Positions 6,668 through 15,348 of a DNA stretch of 64,000 nucleotides are shown here, in pieces. The stretch comes from JANQOH01 sp965242575 (lineage in GTDB: Bacteria > Pseudomonadota > Alphaproteobacteria > UBA7887). Every line of letters starts with the position of its first letter. Positions within the stretch are counted from its first letter, which is position 1. The position numbers and the translations under genes were made by a program. Where the stretch lies: contig OZ251461.1 in the NCBI GenBank assembly GCA_965242575.1, forward strand, positions 2,728,001 to 2,792,000, read 5' to 3'. The notes beneath the pieces are model-generated. The model was not told the DNA's origin and did not search any database. It saw nothing but the letters and a program-made list of their open reading frames with translations.

Positions 6668-8248
6668 TTATCGAAAATTGGATACGGGTATTCTCCCGGA
6701 CATCAGCCGCGGCAACAGGCTGTCCCGCGCATCGGCCAGGGCATGGGATTCGCGGACGTTGGCGACGATCCGATCCAGCATCGGGGCGACGGCGTCTCCG
6801 AACGCCGCCGCCAACGCCGGGGGAGGAATGGCGAGCTCGTAGCGAGAGAGCGCCTTCCAGCTCGTTTGCGGCATCGTGGTGCCGGTCGAAGAGCGGTCGG
6901 CGAAATCGACGAAGCTTTCCGACGAAATACAGGCCAGAACCGGCGCAGACCATTCTTGCGAAACCGGCCGGACTACGGCGATGGTGGTGGAGCAAATTCC
7001 GTCGAAGGGAGCAACGCCGACCTTGTGGAAATAGGGGCGCAGCCTGCCGAACAGGAACTCGCCCGCATCGAAGCGCAGTTTGGGAGTTTTGACCTGATCC
7101 GCGCGGCCCCATCGCGAAAGCGCGATGGAGCGGCGCGGCATGTGTTCGAGGCCGATATAGGGTGTGTCGGCGGCGATCTCGGCGGGCGCCACGGCGCGGT
7201 GTTCCGAAACCGCTATATCGCCCAGAGACCCGGAACGCCAACCTTCCGGCGCGCCGGTGTCCGCGTCGATTCGGTCGGGAAACAGGCGCCAAACCTCCGG
7301 CGCGAGATAGAGTTCGCGACCCTCCGTTTTGGCGCGGACAGGGCCGAAATCGACGAACCAATCGTTGAAGATCGCACGCGCCATCGCCTCGAGAGTCTCG
7401 TTCATGCGCCGGTTGAGTTCGATCTTGTCGTCGAGCGCGCCCAGAATTTCAGCGATGGCGCGCTGTTCGGCGAGTGGGGGCAGATCGACGGGCAGTTGCT
7501 CAATATCGATGGGATTGATCGCGGGGTAGGCAGCCTTACTTTGTTCAGCTACGGACTGAAGATATTCGACGGTCTCGTTCCGTGCAAGAAACCAGTATAT
7601 GAAATCCGTGAAAGCAACGCCTTTTCGGCCTCTCAATACGGAAAATCCCGTCGACGCAAGAAAATTCTCCGGGATGTCCCTCAAAACCCCGTAATGCCTC
7701 TGATTGGGACGCACGGTCGAATACACGATGTCGCCCTGCCGCGCTTTTCTCCGCGCGCGGGCCGGTATCTTGTCGCGTCCATCGACAAGGTGTTGTATCT
7801 CGGAAATGCGATTTTCCGTAATGCTCCCGGTGTCCAGATAATTGACGAAAGACCAACGTTCGCGCGGCGAATAGGTGTCGTCGTTGATTTCTATGCAATC
7901 GCCGAGAGCGATCCTTTTCCATCGGCGCTTCGTGGGCCGCGTGGCGGTCGGAGAGATCACAGCATATTCCCGCTCGATTATCTCACGAAAATCCCCGGAT
8001 ACGGCCGCCCAATCCGCCACGTCGACGCGGAATGGCAAATCCGATCCGGCGAGCGCCGCCCGCAACGCCGCCATGCGCCCGGCGTCCAGCGGGGATTCGG
8101 TCATCAGCACGAGAGCGAGATCGGAGGTGTCCCGCGCGGTCCAGGACACGCGCGAACCGAAGGCGCGCGCCTCCAGCCCCGGCGCGTGGTCGCGGAGAAT
8201 GCGCCGGACCGTCTCCAGGTCGGCGGGCGGCAGGTCAATCGGTCGCAC
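6668..8248 (-). CDS. Nucleotidyltransferase-like domain fused to type I restriction specificity subunit (HsdS)
   Basis: 526 residues. Residues 1-100 resemble a minimal (MNT-type) nucleotidyltransferase: AFGSRVSWTARDTSDLALVL, then FRVDVADWAAV and FREIIEREYAVI. The usual GSR...SDxD signature is altered to SDLA, losing the second metal-binding Asp, so catalysis is doubtful. The rest is an HsdS subunit with two target-recognition domains (about 105-290 and 345-480). They are separated by the conserved helix LPPLAEQRAIAEILGALDD...IFNDWFVDFGPV, and the C-terminal repeat is SLLPRLMSGRI. HsdS normally gives sequence specificity to HsdM/HsdR, but neither gene is in the window, making this an orphan. 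GTG start; it overlaps the HEPN remnant by 13 nt, an arrangement like HEPN-MNT pairs. Confidence 0.85.
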   Translation of the reverse strand: MRPIDLPPADLETVRRILRDHAPGLEARAFGSRVSWTARDTSDLALVLMTESPLDAGRMAALRAALAGSDLPFRVDVADWAAVSGDFREIIEREYAVISPTATRPTKRRWKRIALGDCIEINDDTYSPRERWSFVNYLDTGSITENRISEIQHLVDGRDKIPARARRKARQGDIVYSTVRPNQRHYGVLRDIPENFLASTGFSVLRGRKGVAFTDFIYWFLARNETVEYLQSVAEQSKAAYPAINPIDIEQLPVDLPPLAEQRAIAEILGALDDKIELNRRMNETLEAMARAIFNDWFVDFGPVRAKTEGRELYLAPEVWRLFPDRIDADTGAPEGWRSGSLGDIAVSEHRAVAPAEIAADTPYIGLEHMPRRSIALSRWGRADQVKTPKLRFDAGEFLFGRLRPYFHKVGVAPFDGICSTTIAVVRPVSQEWSAPVLACISSESFVDFADRSSTGTTMPQTSWKALSRYELAIPPPALAAAFGDAVAPMLDRIVANVRESHALADARDSLLPRLMSGRIPVSNFR

Positions 8249-8430
8249 CGTCCCGCCCCCGCAGCGCGGCGAGGAGGACGCGCGTGTCGCGCAGGAATTC
8301 GTCCATGGCCGCCACGGTTTCCTTCGCCCGTTCCGCGTTGGACGTATGCGGCGTCACGTTCCGCATGTCCCTATACCGCATGAAGGCGGGCGCGTCACGG
8401 ACGGGGCCAGCGTCGCGCGTCGCGGCGGCA
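8236..8430 (-). pseudogene. C-terminal remnant of HEPN-type nucleotidyltransferase substrate-binding protein
   Basis: The reading frame ending at 8236 gives AFMRYRDMRNVTPHTSNAE, then AMDEFLRDTRVLLAALRGR. The RNxxxH-like block followed by a helical tail matches the HI0074/HEPN family that pairs with minimal nucleotidyltransferases. No start codon is supported and the 5' part is replaced by the lipoamide dehydrogenase fragment on the other strand, so this is a truncated relic. In intact HEPN-MNT systems the HEPN protein is the toxin and the nucleotidyltransferase neutralises it. Confidence 0.6.
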
Positions 8431-8449
8431 GGCGGCGTAACGCCAGGCC

Positions 8450-8827
8450 CGGCGCCGGCGCAAGGCGGCGTTCCAACCCGAGGCGATTCCGGCGGTGGCG
8501 TTCTCCGATCCCGAGATCGCGACCGCCGGCATGACGCTGGCGGCGGCGCAGGCAGCGGGCGCGGACGCGCGGGCGGCGCGCGAGGGGTTCTTGCAGGTAG
8601 TGTCCGCCACCGCCGACGGGTGCGTTCTCGGCGTCCGCATCGCCGCGCCGCACACCTCCGACCTGATCGGCGAAGGCGTGTTGGCCATCGAGATGGGTGC
8701 GACGGCGGAGGATCTGGCGCTGACGGTCCACGCCCACCCGACCTTCGGCGAAATGTTCGGCGAAGCGACGCATCCGGCGCTGGGGCAGCCGCTGCACGTC
8801 GCCGCGTCCCGGTGGGGGAAGGGGTGA
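8450..8827 (+). pseudogene. Dihydrolipoamide dehydrogenase C-terminal fragment
   Basis: The frame from about 8450 reads FQPEAIPAVAFSDPEIATAG and later HTSDLIGEGVLAIEMGA and VHAHPTFGEMFGEA, the C-terminal dimerisation domain of class I pyridine nucleotide-disulfide oxidoreductases. It includes the active-site His of the HAHPT motif. The FAD and NAD domains are absent: upstream the sequence passes into the HEPN remnant on the opposite strand. The stop is at 8825-8827, 16 nt before an IS5 element. A broken gene fragment left by rearrangement. Confidence 0.8.
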
Positions 8828-8843
8828 GAAGCGCGATGCGTTA

Positions 8844-9689
8844 GGCTCAGGACCCATAAAATATATTGCATTGTGTGGCGATCCGTGGTTGGTAGGCGCC
8901 ACATGTAGGGGAGGCTGGCATGTCCGACCGCAACTTCTGGCTGTCCGAGGCCCAGTTCGCGCGGCTCCGTCCGCTGTTGCCCAACAAGGTGCGCGGCGTG
9001 CCGCGTGTCGATGATCGCCGTGTCATCTCGGGCATCGTCCACGTCCTTCGCAACGGCCTTATGTGGCGCGACGCGCCATCCGCATACGGCCCGCACAAGA
9101 CCCTCTACAACCGCTTCGTGCGCTGGAGCGCGGCGGGCGTCTTCAATCGTATTTTCGAGGCTCTGGCCGCCGAGAGCCGGGAGACGGGGACGGTGATGAT
9201 CGACGCAACCCACCTGAAGGCGCACCGGACCGCAGCCAGTCTGCTAAAAAAGGGCTCTTTCGCGCTGTATCGGACGCACCCGAGGCGGCCTCAACTCCAA
9301 ATTGCACGCGGTCTGCGACGGCGCCGGCAAGCCGCTGGTCATGCTGCTGACCGAGGGACAGGTCAGCGACTATCGCGGCGCGGCGACGGTGCTCGACGCA
9401 CTGCCGGACGCGGATGTCCTGATCGCCGACCGGGGTTACGACAGCGACCGCTTCCGCGAAGCTTTGACCGCGCGGGGTATCGCGCCCTGCATTCCGGGCC
9501 GCGCAAACCGCAAGACGCCGGTCGTTTACGACAAGGCGCTCTACAAACGGCGCAACCTCGTCGAACGCATGTTCGGCAGACTCAAGGATTGGCGCCGCAT
9601 CGCCACACGCTACGACCGATGCGCCCATACCTTCTTCAGCGCCATCTGCATCGCCGCAACCTTAATTTTCTGGTTATGAGTCCTGAGCC
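8844..9689 (+). mobile_element. IS5-family insertion sequence (846 bp)
   Basis: Terminal inverted repeats GGCTCAGGACCCATAA at the left and, in inverse, TTATGAGTCCTGAGCC at the right, one mismatch. A TA dinucleotide flanks both ends (8842-8843 and 9690-9691), as expected for a TA/TNA-targeting IS5 subgroup such as IS427. The size is typical. It carries one transposase in two frames. Confidence 0.85.
8920..9679 (+). CDS. IS5-family transposase in two overlapping frames
   Basis: The N-terminal frame from ATG 8920 gives the IS5 DUF4096-like region (WLSEAQFARLRPLLPNK, NGLMWRDAP, YGPHKTLYNRF) and the first catalytic Asp in MIDATHLKAHRT. The C-terminal frame gives GRTRGGLNSKLHAVCDG, the second Asp in ADRGYDSD and the Glu in RRNLVERMFGRLKDWRR. 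The frames join near a run of six A at 9246-9251 followed by GGG; the second frame is +1 (or -2) relative to the first. Many IS427-type elements make a fused transposase by slippage at such a run, so the element may be active. A simple inactivating indel is the alternative. Confidence 0.82.
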
Positions 9690-9797
9690 TAGGGAAACCA
9701 TCGCACGTTTGACCAGTTTATCTTCGCCGCAGGACCATAATGCGCCGACAAAAATTTATTCGCCGCGGAAAAATGGCGGCAGTTTGTGAATGTCTTA

Positions 9798-10725
9798 GAG
9801 GCCGTTTCGAAATGAATTGAGTGATTCCAGTCGGTTGTGGTTCACTGGTTGTGGGAACCAGCCAGCGAGGCACAACATGTGGACTGAAATCACTCGCGCG
9901 AAGTATGCGCGCGATGGCGGGCGCTATGCAAGCGATTTGCGAGAGGCGGAATGGCGGCTGATTGCGCCCGACATGCCGGCTCGCAAGCCTCTGGGACGGC
10001 GGCGCAGCACGGATTTGCGCGAGGTGGTCAACGCCATCTTGTACGTCCTTCGCAGCGGCTGTCCGTGGCGCATGTTGCCGAAGGAGTTTCCGCCGTGGCA
10101 GACGGTGTATCGATATTTCTCGGCTTGGCGCGATAGCGGTTTGTGGGTGTCGATCGGCCATCGCCTTATGCTGAAGGCGCGCAAGGCGGAGGGGCGGCGG
10201 GCCAGCCCGTCCGCCGGCGTCGTCGACAGCCAATCGGTGAGGACCATGGAAAGCGGCGGCCCGCGCGGCTTCGACGCCGGCAAGAAGGTCAAGGGCCGCA
10301 AACGACATATCCTCACCGATACAGGCGGCTTGCTGGTCACGGCGCAGGTTCACGCTGCCGATATCCAGGACCGCGACGGCGCGCCCAAGCTGCTTACTTC
10401 GATACGCGCCAGTTTTCCCTGGCTGCGCCACGTATTCGCGGACGGCGCTTATGCGGGTCCGAAACTCCAAGCCGCGCTTGACGGCAAGGGGCGGTGGAGT
10501 ATCGAGGTCGTGAAGCGCTCCGACACCGTGCGCGGCTTTGAGCCGTTGCCGCGCCGCTGGGTCGTCGAACAGACATTGGCTTGGCTGAGCCGTAACCGGC
10601 GTCTGGCCAAGGATTTCGAGGCGACTATCGCCACGGCGCAGGCATGGCTCTTCATCGGAAACGTGCAACTTCTCATCCGAAGAATGGCAAGAGCATAAAA
10701 GCAAAACTTATTCCGGTACGGGCTC
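9798..10725 (+). mobile_element. Second IS5-family insertion sequence (928 bp)
   Basis: The left end GAGGCCGTTTCGAAATGAATT and the inverted right end (GAGCCCGTACCGGAATAAGTT) form imperfect ~21-bp inverted repeats. Flanks are TTA on the left and TCA on the right, fitting a TNA target but not an exact duplication. This suggests the flanks were rearranged after insertion. The 108 bp between the two elements (9690-9797) is relatively AT-rich and has no gene I can support. Confidence 0.75.
9877..10698 (+). CDS. IS5-family transposase (IS1031-like), intact
   Basis: 273 residues from ATG 9877. Order: N-terminal DUF4096 region (YASDLREAEWRLIAPDMP, GCPWRMLPKEFPPWQTVYRY), the catalytic Asp in VVDSQSVRTMESGGPRG, the Lys-rich KVKGRKRHILTDTGG, the second Asp in VFADGAYAGPKL and the Glu in RRWVVEQTLAWLSRNRRLAKDFE. 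This is a complete DDE transposase of normal length with no frame break. An in-frame codon further upstream exists, but the MWTEITRAKYARDG start matches the family. Confidence 0.92.
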   Translation: MWTEITRAKYARDGGRYASDLREAEWRLIAPDMPARKPLGRRRSTDLREVVNAILYVLRSGCPWRMLPKEFPPWQTVYRYFSAWRDSGLWVSIGHRLMLKARKAEGRRASPSAGVVDSQSVRTMESGGPRGFDAGKKVKGRKRHILTDTGGLLVTAQVHAADIQDRDGAPKLLTSIRASFPWLRHVFADGAYAGPKLQAALDGKGRWSIEVVKRSDTVRGFEPLPRRWVVEQTLAWLSRNRRLAKDFEATIATAQAWLFIGNVQLLIRRMARA

Positions 10726-10732
10726 TCAGACG

Positions 10733-10755
10733 TATGAGAAATCCTGAGAAATCCG
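10733..10755. repeat. Short remnant matching the terminus of the IS1380-family element
   Basis: TATGAGAAATCC followed by TGAGAAATCCGGG, eight bases after the second IS5 element. The element end at 58724-58738 reads TATGAGAAATCCGGG, and both are followed by an xTAG tetranucleotide. It looks like the leftover tip of an IS1380-type element with an internal 10-bp duplication. The remaining bases to 10802 are non-coding. Confidence 0.45.
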
Positions 10756-10802
10756 GGATAGCCGAGAAGCGTGGCGAAATTGACAGCCGCGCGGCGCGGC
10801 GG

Positions 10803-11651
10803 CTACGCCAGCCCGTCGACCGACAGCGCGCCGATCAGCACAGGCTGGACTTTGCCGCCGACGCGGACGGGCTCGCCGATGTCGAGATGGATCCGCGACG
10901 GGCGGGCGATCTCGAACCCCTGCTCCACCACCGCGCGGCCGGTAACGTCGAATTCGCGCAGGTAGCGGGCGAAGGCGGCGTTGGCGCTGCCGGTCGCCGG
11001 GTCCTCGCGGAAGCCGCCGGCGTCGAAGAACATCCGCGCCGCGAAATCGGCGTCCGGGCCGTAGGCTTCGCCGGCGAAGGCGAAGACTCCCATGAAGTCC
11101 CCGCCCGAAACCTCGGCGTAGGCTTCGGGAGAGATCCGCGCCCGCCGCAGCGAGTCGAGTCCGTCCACGCCGATCAATACGAAGCGCGGCCCGACCGCGG
11201 CGCGGCGCGGCGGGCGGGCGCGGTCGAGGCGGCGCTCCGGCAGGCCGAGCAGCGCCGCCGCCGCCGCGGGGGAGACCTTCTCCCCCAGCTCCGCCGGCGG
11301 CGGGGTTATCCAGCCCAGGCCGTCGTCGTCGAAGCGCGCCTCGATTCGCCCGGCGGCGAGATCGAGCGCTTGGACGCGGCGGACACCGCCGCCGGCGAGG
11401 ACCCACGCCGTCCCGAGGACGGGATGCCCGGCGAAGGGCAGTTCGACGGTCGGCGTAAATATCCGAACCCGCGCCGCGCCGCCGTCCTCGGCCGTGACGA
11501 AGGCGGTCTCGGAGAAGTTCATCTCGCGGGCGATGGCCTGCATGGCCGCCGCGTCCAGCCCGCCGCAGCCGCGCACGACCGCGAGCTGGTTGCCGGCGAA
11601 CGGGCGCTCGGCGAACACGTCGACGATGGCGCAATCCAGGGTCTTCGGCAC
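10803..11651 (-). CDS. PhzF-family isomerase-like protein
   Basis: 282 residues. PhzF proteins are two-domain diaminopimelate-epimerase-fold enzymes; PhzF itself isomerises a phenazine intermediate, and most relatives have no known substrate. The N-terminal signature VDVFAERPFAGNQLAVV, the catalytic Glu in MNFSETAFV (residue about 48), the VELPFAGHPVLGTAWVL block and the C-terminal GFREDPATGSANAAFARYL are all present, so the fold and active site look intact. GTG start. No other phenazine genes are nearby. It follows the exporter gene by 30 nt on the same strand and may be co-transcribed with it. Confidence 0.9.
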   Translation of the reverse strand: MPKTLDCAIVDVFAERPFAGNQLAVVRGCGGLDAAAMQAIAREMNFSETAFVTAEDGGAARVRIFTPTVELPFAGHPVLGTAWVLAGGGVRRVQALDLAAGRIEARFDDDGLGWITPPPAELGEKVSPAAAAALLGLPERRLDRARPPRRAAVGPRFVLIGVDGLDSLRRARISPEAYAEVSGGDFMGVFAFAGEAYGPDADFAARMFFDAGGFREDPATGSANAAFARYLREFDVTGRAVVEQGFEIARPSRIHLDIGEPVRVGGKVQPVLIGALSVDGLA

Positions 11652-11681
11652 GGCGGGCTCCCTCGCGTTTTCCTGCGCCGC

Positions 11682-13520
11682 CTATTCGGCCGCGGCGAGC
11701 GCGGCGAGTCGCTGCGCGGCGCGCGCGGACTCCTGCTGGCGACGCCACATGTCGGCGTAGATCCCGCCGGCGGCGAGCAGCGCCGCATGGCCGCCACGCT
11801 CGACGATGCGGCCCGAATCCAGCACCAGTATCTCGTCGGCGTCGACCACCGTCGACAGGCGGTGGGCGATGACCAGGGTGGTGTGGCCGCGGCTGACCTC
11901 GGCGAGCTCGGCCTGGATGTCCTTCTCGGTCGCCGTATCGAGGGCCGAGGTCGCCTCGTCGAACAGCATCAGCGGCGGGCGCTTGAGCAGCATCCGGGCG
12001 ATGGCGACGCGCTGCTTCTCGCCGCCCGACAATTTGAGGCCGCGTTCGCCCACCATGCTGTCGTAGCCTTTCGGCAGCCGGGCGACGAAGCCGTCGAGGC
12101 GGGCGAGGCGGGCGGCCTCCTCCACCTCCTCCGCCGTGGCGCGGCCGGGCCGCGCATAGGCCAGATTGTAGCCGATGGTGTCGTTGAACAGCACCGTGTC
12201 CTGCGGGACGATGCCGATGGCGGCGCGCAGCGACGCCTGCGTGACCGAGCGGAGGTCCTGCCCGTCGATGCGGATCGCGCCGCCGGAGACGTCGTAGAAG
12301 CGGAACAGCAGCCGCGCGAGGGTGGTCTTGCCGGAGCCGGTCGGCCCGACGATGGCGACGGTCCGCCCGGGCGGGACGGAGAAGCTCACGCCGCGCAGGA
12401 TCGGGCGCTCGGGGTCGTAGGCGAAATCGACGCGGTCGAACTCGATCCGCCCGCCGTCCACCGCGAGCGGCGTTGCGCCGGGCCGGTCGGAGATCTCCCG
12501 CCGCTCGCCGAGCAGGTCGAACATCCGCTCCATGTCCACCAGCGACTGCTTGATCTGGCGATAGACGAAGCCGAGGAAGCCCAGCGGCTGGTAGAGCTGG
12601 AGCATGAAGGCGTTGATCGTCACCAGGTCGCCCAGGCCCATTTCACCGCGGGCGATGCCCTCCGCCGCCAGCAGCAGCACCGCGGTCATGCCGCCGGCGA
12701 TGACGAACGCCTGCCCCGCATTGAGCAGGGCGAGCGAGACCTTGGTCGTCACCGCCGCCTTCTGGTAGCGCCGGAGCGACGCGTCGAAGCGCCGCCCCTC
12801 GTGCTCCTCGGCGCCGAAATACTTCACCGTCTCGTAATTCAGCAGGCTGTCGATGGCCTTGGTGTTCGCCTGTTCGTCGGAATCGTTCATCCGCCGGACG
12901 AAGCGGATGCGCCATTCGGTCACCAGGAACGTGAAGCCGATATAGACCAGCACCGACGCCAGGGTTATCGCGGCGAAGGACGCTTCGTAGCGGTAGAGGA
13001 GAATGCCGCAGACGAGGCCGATCTCGATCAGCGTCGGCAGGACGTTGAACAGCATGAAGGCGAGCAGGAACTCGATGCCCTTGGTCCCGCGCTCGATGGC
13101 GCGGCTGAGCCCGCCGGTGCGCCGGTCGAGGTGGAAGCGCAGCGACAGCGCATGCAGGTGGCGGAACACGCGCAGCGCCACCCGCCGCACCGCCCGCTGC
13201 GCCACCCGCGCGAACACGGCGTCGCGCAGCTCGCCGAACGCCACCCCCAGCAGGCGGGCGACGCCGAAGGCGACGATCAGGCCGCCGGGGACGGCGATGA
13301 CGGCCCCGGCGCCGCCGCCGGCGTCGAGCGCGTCCACCACCTCGCCCAGCAGCAGCGGCGCCTGGACGATGGCGACCTTGGCGCCGACGAGCAGCAGCAG
13401 GGCGAGGGCGACGCGCCCGCGCAGGTCCCAGCGCCGCCGGGGCCATAGGTACGGCAGCAGCATCCGCACCGCGCCGGCGTCGCGGCCAAAGCGCGCGCGC
13501 ATGTCCGGGTTTTCGCTCAC
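11682..13520 (-). CDS. atm1: Atm1-type ABC exporter (fused membrane and ATPase domains)
   Basis: 612-residue half-transporter. Residues 1-320 form the six-helix membrane domain, including the Atm1-diagnostic RAIERGTKGIEFLLAFMLFN and the NSDEQANTKAIDSLLNYETV loop. The nucleotide-binding domain follows with Walker A GPTGSGKTT, Q-loop, signature LSGGEKQRVAIAR, Walker B LMLFDEATSALD and the H-loop His in VIAHRLSTV. Bacterial Atm1 homologues export glutathione-linked metal or sulfur species across the inner membrane as homodimers. GTG start, 25 nt after the LysM gene, so probably one operon. It is not of the peptidase-containing (NHLM/PCAT) type and so is not an obvious RiPP exporter. Confidence 0.92.
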   Translation of the reverse strand: MSENPDMRARFGRDAGAVRMLLPYLWPRRRWDLRGRVALALLLLVGAKVAIVQAPLLLGEVVDALDAGGGAGAVIAVPGGLIVAFGVARLLGVAFGELRDAVFARVAQRAVRRVALRVFRHLHALSLRFHLDRRTGGLSRAIERGTKGIEFLLAFMLFNVLPTLIEIGLVCGILLYRYEASFAAITLASVLVYIGFTFLVTEWRIRFVRRMNDSDEQANTKAIDSLLNYETVKYFGAEEHEGRRFDASLRRYQKAAVTTKVSLALLNAGQAFVIAGGMTAVLLLAAEGIARGEMGLGDLVTINAFMLQLYQPLGFLGFVYRQIKQSLVDMERMFDLLGERREISDRPGATPLAVDGGRIEFDRVDFAYDPERPILRGVSFSVPPGRTVAIVGPTGSGKTTLARLLFRFYDVSGGAIRIDGQDLRSVTQASLRAAIGIVPQDTVLFNDTIGYNLAYARPGRATAEEVEEAARLARLDGFVARLPKGYDSMVGERGLKLSGGEKQRVAIARMLLKRPPLMLFDEATSALDTATEKDIQAELAEVSRGHTTLVIAHRLSTVVDADEILVLDSGRIVERGGHAALLAAGGIYADMWRRQQESARAAQRLAALAAAE

Positions 13521-13545
13521 CGGGCGCGCCGGCCGGCCGGCGCGG

Positions 13546-15240
13546 TCAGCCGCCCGCCGCCATCTCGGGCAGGATCAGGATTTGCCCGGGAAAGATCAGG
13601 TCCGGGTCGCGGATGCGGTCGCTGTTGGCGGCGTAGATCTCCCGGTAATGCGCGCCGGCGCCGTAAACCCGCCTGGCGATGCGCCAGAGGTTGCTTCCCA
13701 CCTGCACCACCGTCAGCCCCTCCGCCACGCCGGTCCGCCGCAGGTCGGCGAAGCGGAACGGCGTCTCCAGCTCCGACAGCGCGCCCCCGGCGTCCGCCTG
13801 TTCGATCCGGATCGAGTAGAGGCCGGGGTCGATCGCCGCTTCGGGCGCGAGGCGCCAGGACCCGTCGGGCGCCACAGGCGCGGACCCGATGGGCTTGCCG
13901 TCGAGATAGGCGACGACCGGAACGCCCGGTATCGCCGTGCCGGAGAAATCGACGTCGCCCGATTCGTCGTAGGCGATCTCGTCGATGCTGAGCCGCGGGC
14001 CGGGGTCCGGCGCGCCGGCTTCGTCGAGCGGCGCGGCGGCGGCGGCGTCCCCGGCGACCGCGGCGATGCGGGGCGGAGGCGGCGCGGCCCCGCCCGGCGC
14101 CGCGGCCGGCGCGCCGGGGCTCGCGGGCGCGGCGGCTTCGGGAGCGGACTCGGCAACGCCGGCCCCCGCGCGCGGCGCGGCGGCGGCGGCGTCTCCATCG
14201 ACCGCGGCGATGCGGGACGGAAGCGGCGCCGCCCGGGCCGGAGCGGCGGCGGGCGCGGCGGGGAGCGGGGGCGCCGGCGCGGCGGTCCGGGGGGCAGCCC
14301 GCGGAAGTCGGGCGGCGGGCGGCGGAGCCGCGGCGGCGAGCCGTATCGAATCGGGCGCCTCGCGCGACGGCGCGGCCGGAGGCGCGGGAGGCGCGCCATC
14401 GGGTGCCGCCGCAACCGGATCCGACTCCGCGATGGCGGAGTCCTCCGGCGCCGCTTCGGCGTCGAGCGGCGGCGCCGCGGCGCCTTCTCCCGCCGCGTCC
14501 GCGGCGACCGGGACGGGGGGAGGCGCGGGAGGCGCGCCATCGGGCGCCGCTGCGACCGGATCCGATTCCACGACGGCGGAGTCCTCCGGCGCCGCCTCGG
14601 CTTCGGGCGGCGGAACCGCGGCGCCTTCCCCCGCCGCGTTCGCTCCGGCCGGGGCCGGCGGCGGCGGGGGAGGCGCATCGGACACGGCCGACTCCAGCTC
14701 CAGTCGCGCGGGCGCCGCGCCCGCATCGCGGGAGACGGCGCCGGACGGTGGTGGCGGCGCGGCGGGAGCGGGCTCCGCGCCGGCGGGGTCCTCCGGCGCC
14801 GTTTCGGATTCGAGCGCAGGCGCGTAGTCCTCGACCGCGGCGGCGGCCTCGGCGGGCGGCGCGGAGTCGGCGGGTCCGGCGGCGGCGGGCGGGGCGTCCT
14901 CCGCCGCCGCGCCGGCGTCCTCGACGCGCGCCGGGCCGGGGGCCGCCGCCGAGGGTTCGAGGCGGGCGACCGTCACGCCCTCCGGCGTCTCCGTCCCGTC
15001 CGCGCCGGCGCCTGCGTCCGGATCGGCGGCGGCCGGGTCCGCGCCGGAGTCCCCGGCGGCGGCGGCGGGCGGAGCGCCGTCCGCCGCGCCGCGGGGTGCG
15101 GGAGGCGGGGCCGCCCGATCCGCGGCCTCGAGCGCGGCGCGCGGCGGCTCGCCGTCCTCCGGCTGAGCCCACCACCAAGCGGCTCCGGCGGCCGCGGCGA
15201 CCGCGGCGGCGCCCGCGGCTATGCGAAGTCGGCTGCGCAC
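13546..15240 (-). CDS. Membrane-anchored Ala/Pro-rich LysM protein
   Basis: 564 residues with an N-terminal anchor (AAGAAAVAAAAGAAWWWAQ), then about 350 residues of Ala/Pro/Glu/Asp-rich, probably disordered sequence. Next come an Ig-like segment (IDEIAYDESGDVDFSGTAIPG, YSIRIEQADAG) and a C-terminal LysM domain (LTVVQVGSNLWRIARRVYG, IFPGQILILPE) that should bind peptidoglycan. The linker contains a duplicated block of about 45 residues (two copies of AAPEDSA, ESDPVAAAPDGAPPAPP) and two copies of RIAAV(D/A)GDAAAAAP. This layout is common in alphaproteobacterial cell-wall proteins. GTG start. Function beyond wall tethering is unknown. Confidence 0.82.
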   Translation of the reverse strand: MRSRLRIAAGAAAVAAAAGAAWWWAQPEDGEPPRAALEAADRAAPPPAPRGAADGAPPAAAAGDSGADPAAADPDAGAGADGTETPEGVTVARLEPSAAAPGPARVEDAGAAAEDAPPAAAGPADSAPPAEAAAAVEDYAPALESETAPEDPAGAEPAPAAPPPPSGAVSRDAGAAPARLELESAVSDAPPPPPPAPAGANAAGEGAAVPPPEAEAAPEDSAVVESDPVAAAPDGAPPAPPPVPVAADAAGEGAAAPPLDAEAAPEDSAIAESDPVAAAPDGAPPAPPAAPSREAPDSIRLAAAAPPPAARLPRAAPRTAAPAPPLPAAPAAAPARAAPLPSRIAAVDGDAAAAAPRAGAGVAESAPEAAAPASPGAPAAAPGGAAPPPPRIAAVAGDAAAAAPLDEAGAPDPGPRLSIDEIAYDESGDVDFSGTAIPGVPVVAYLDGKPIGSAPVAPDGSWRLAPEAAIDPGLYSIRIEQADAGGALSELETPFRFADLRRTGVAEGLTVVQVGSNLWRIARRVYGAGAHYREIYAANSDRIRDPDLIFPGQILILPEMAAGG

Positions 15241-15348
15241 CCGCGCCTCCCCCGGCTGGATTCACAAGGGCGCCAATGTAATATGCCGCCCGCCGGCCTG
15301 TAAATCGCGCGGGCCGGCGCCAACCGGGGGAGGGGGCGGGGCGCTGCG

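Noticed and set aside
9671..9789. Small open frame between the two IS5 elements
   Set aside because: It begins inside the IS terminal repeat, has no ribosome-binding site and resembles no protein.
11682..13520. Atm1-type exporter as a RiPP transporter
   Set aside because: It lacks a C39 peptidase domain, matches the Atm1 pattern and is separated from both precursor clusters by other operons.
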